From Rhizobium sp. Q54 (GTDB taxonomy: Bacteria; Bacteroidota; Bacteroidia; Flavobacteriales; Flavobacteriaceae): a stretch of DNA of 5,909 nt. Below, one piece after another: positions 5,348 through 5,909 of this stretch. A program made the translations under genes and the position numbers. The first letter of the stretch is position 1. The number at the start of each line of letters is the position of its first letter. Location: positions 1 to 5,909 of the forward strand of contig CALPLL020000119.1 of the NCBI GenBank assembly GCA_943324395.2, read 5' to 3'. The notes beneath the pieces were generated by a model. It had not been told where the DNA came from. It saw only the letters and a list, made by a program, of their open reading frames with translations, and made no database searches.

Positions 5348-5909
5348 TTAAGTTTTTGTTTTTCTGGTAATTGCTGGAAATAAAAGCGCTAATGATTGGC
5401 GATGGGTAGAATATTTATAGATCCAATTGATGAAAACTACCAAGCGGTTTTTAAAACCAATGAGTAGAAATAAGTGTAAGGTCATCCAAATGAGCCAAGC
5501 AAAAAATCCTTGAAAAGATAGTTTTGGATTTGCCAAGTCAACTACAGCTTTGTTTCTACCTACTGTTGCCATGCTGCCTTTATTTATGTAGCGATAAGGT
5601 TTAATGGGTTTGTTTTTTGCCATTAGTAAAAAATTATTAGCTAGGTTTTTTGATTGATCAATTGCTACACTTGCTAATTGTGGAAAACCTCTTGGATATT
5701 GTTCACTTTCAATACTAGCAACATCTCCAATAGCAAATACATTTTGCATATTTAAAACCAGGTTAAAACTATCGGTTTTTATTTGGTTTGTTTTTGATAT
5801 AAATTCACGATTTACCCCTTTTGGAATATTTCCTTTTACCCCTGCTGCCCAAATTACAAATGTTGATTCAATTACTGAACCCTCTTGTAGCATCACTTGT
5901 TTGCCATCA
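5348..5909 (-). CDS. ndh: Type II NADH dehydrogenase (NDH-2), C-terminal part (runs off right edge)
   Basis: This single-subunit flavoprotein passes electrons from NADH to quinone at the inner membrane without pumping protons. The frame is open to the right edge; 186 residues are visible, against about 420-440 in the family, so the FAD-binding N-terminus lies outside. The GTG at 5896 and ATG at 5893 are internal codons, since DGKQ precedes them in frame. VIWAAGVKGN (18-27) and VFAIGDVA (57-64) are conserved nucleotide/FAD-binding segments. PQLASVAIDQSKNLANNF (76-93) aligns with the quinone-site motif, usually close to AQxAxQQG, but differs at several places. GSMATVGRNKAVVDL (111-125) is typical. 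The end, including FAWLIWMTLHLFLLIGFKN (136-154) and LVVFINWIYKY (156-166), is the helical membrane anchor. tspO follows after nine bases. Confidence 0.92.
   Translation of the reverse strand, partial: DGKQVMLQEGSVIESTFVIWAAGVKGNIPKGVNREFISKTNQIKTDSFNLVLNMQNVFAIGDVASIESEQYPRGFPQLASVAIDQSKNLANNFLLMAKNKPIKPYRYINKGSMATVGRNKAVVDLANPKLSFQGFFAWLIWMTLHLFLLIGFKNRLVVFINWIYKYSTHRQSLALLFPAITRKTKT

Overview
The window looks like chromosomal DNA of a Flavobacteriaceae-type Bacteroidota. The base composition is AT-rich, there are no clear Shine-Dalgarno sequences, and several starts are preceded by the Bacteroidota sigma-A -7 motif TAnnTTTG. The protein sequences also read like Flavobacterium-type housekeeping genes. 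The genus is an inference.

Layout, left to right. A PIG-L/LmbE-type secreted zinc deacetylase runs leftward off the left edge (1-803). A short divergent promoter region (804-931) separates it from three rightward metabolic genes: pyrD (class 2 dihydroorotate dehydrogenase, 932-1957), a hydroxymethylglutaryl-CoA lyase-like gene (2010-2873) and guaB (IMP dehydrogenase, 2971-4443). guaB has its own well-formed promoter and ends in a symmetrical hairpin with A and T tracts on both sides. That hairpin also serves a convergent leftward gene for a 90-residue muconolactone-isomerase-like protein (4472-4744). Further right and also leftward are a TspO/MBR membrane protein (4847-5338) and the C-terminal part of a type II NADH dehydrogenase (5348-5909, open at the right edge). 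These two are 9 bases apart and probably co-transcribed, dehydrogenase first.

Together pyrD and guaB supply steps of pyrimidine and guanine nucleotide synthesis. PyrD and NDH-2 both feed electrons to the membrane quinone pool. The lyase-like and isomerase-like genes have no pathway partners in the window, so their substrates stay open. No gap between genes exceeds about 130 bases, and I saw no RNA gene, mobile element or CRISPR array.

I found no convincing new multi-gene system. The best leads are small. They are a promoter box almost touching the lyase start codon (possible leaderless mRNA) with an inverted repeat in place of its -33 element, an inverted repeat in the guaB leader, active-site or quinone-motif substitutions in the lyase-like protein and the NDH-2, and an orphan muconolactone-isomerase-like protein.
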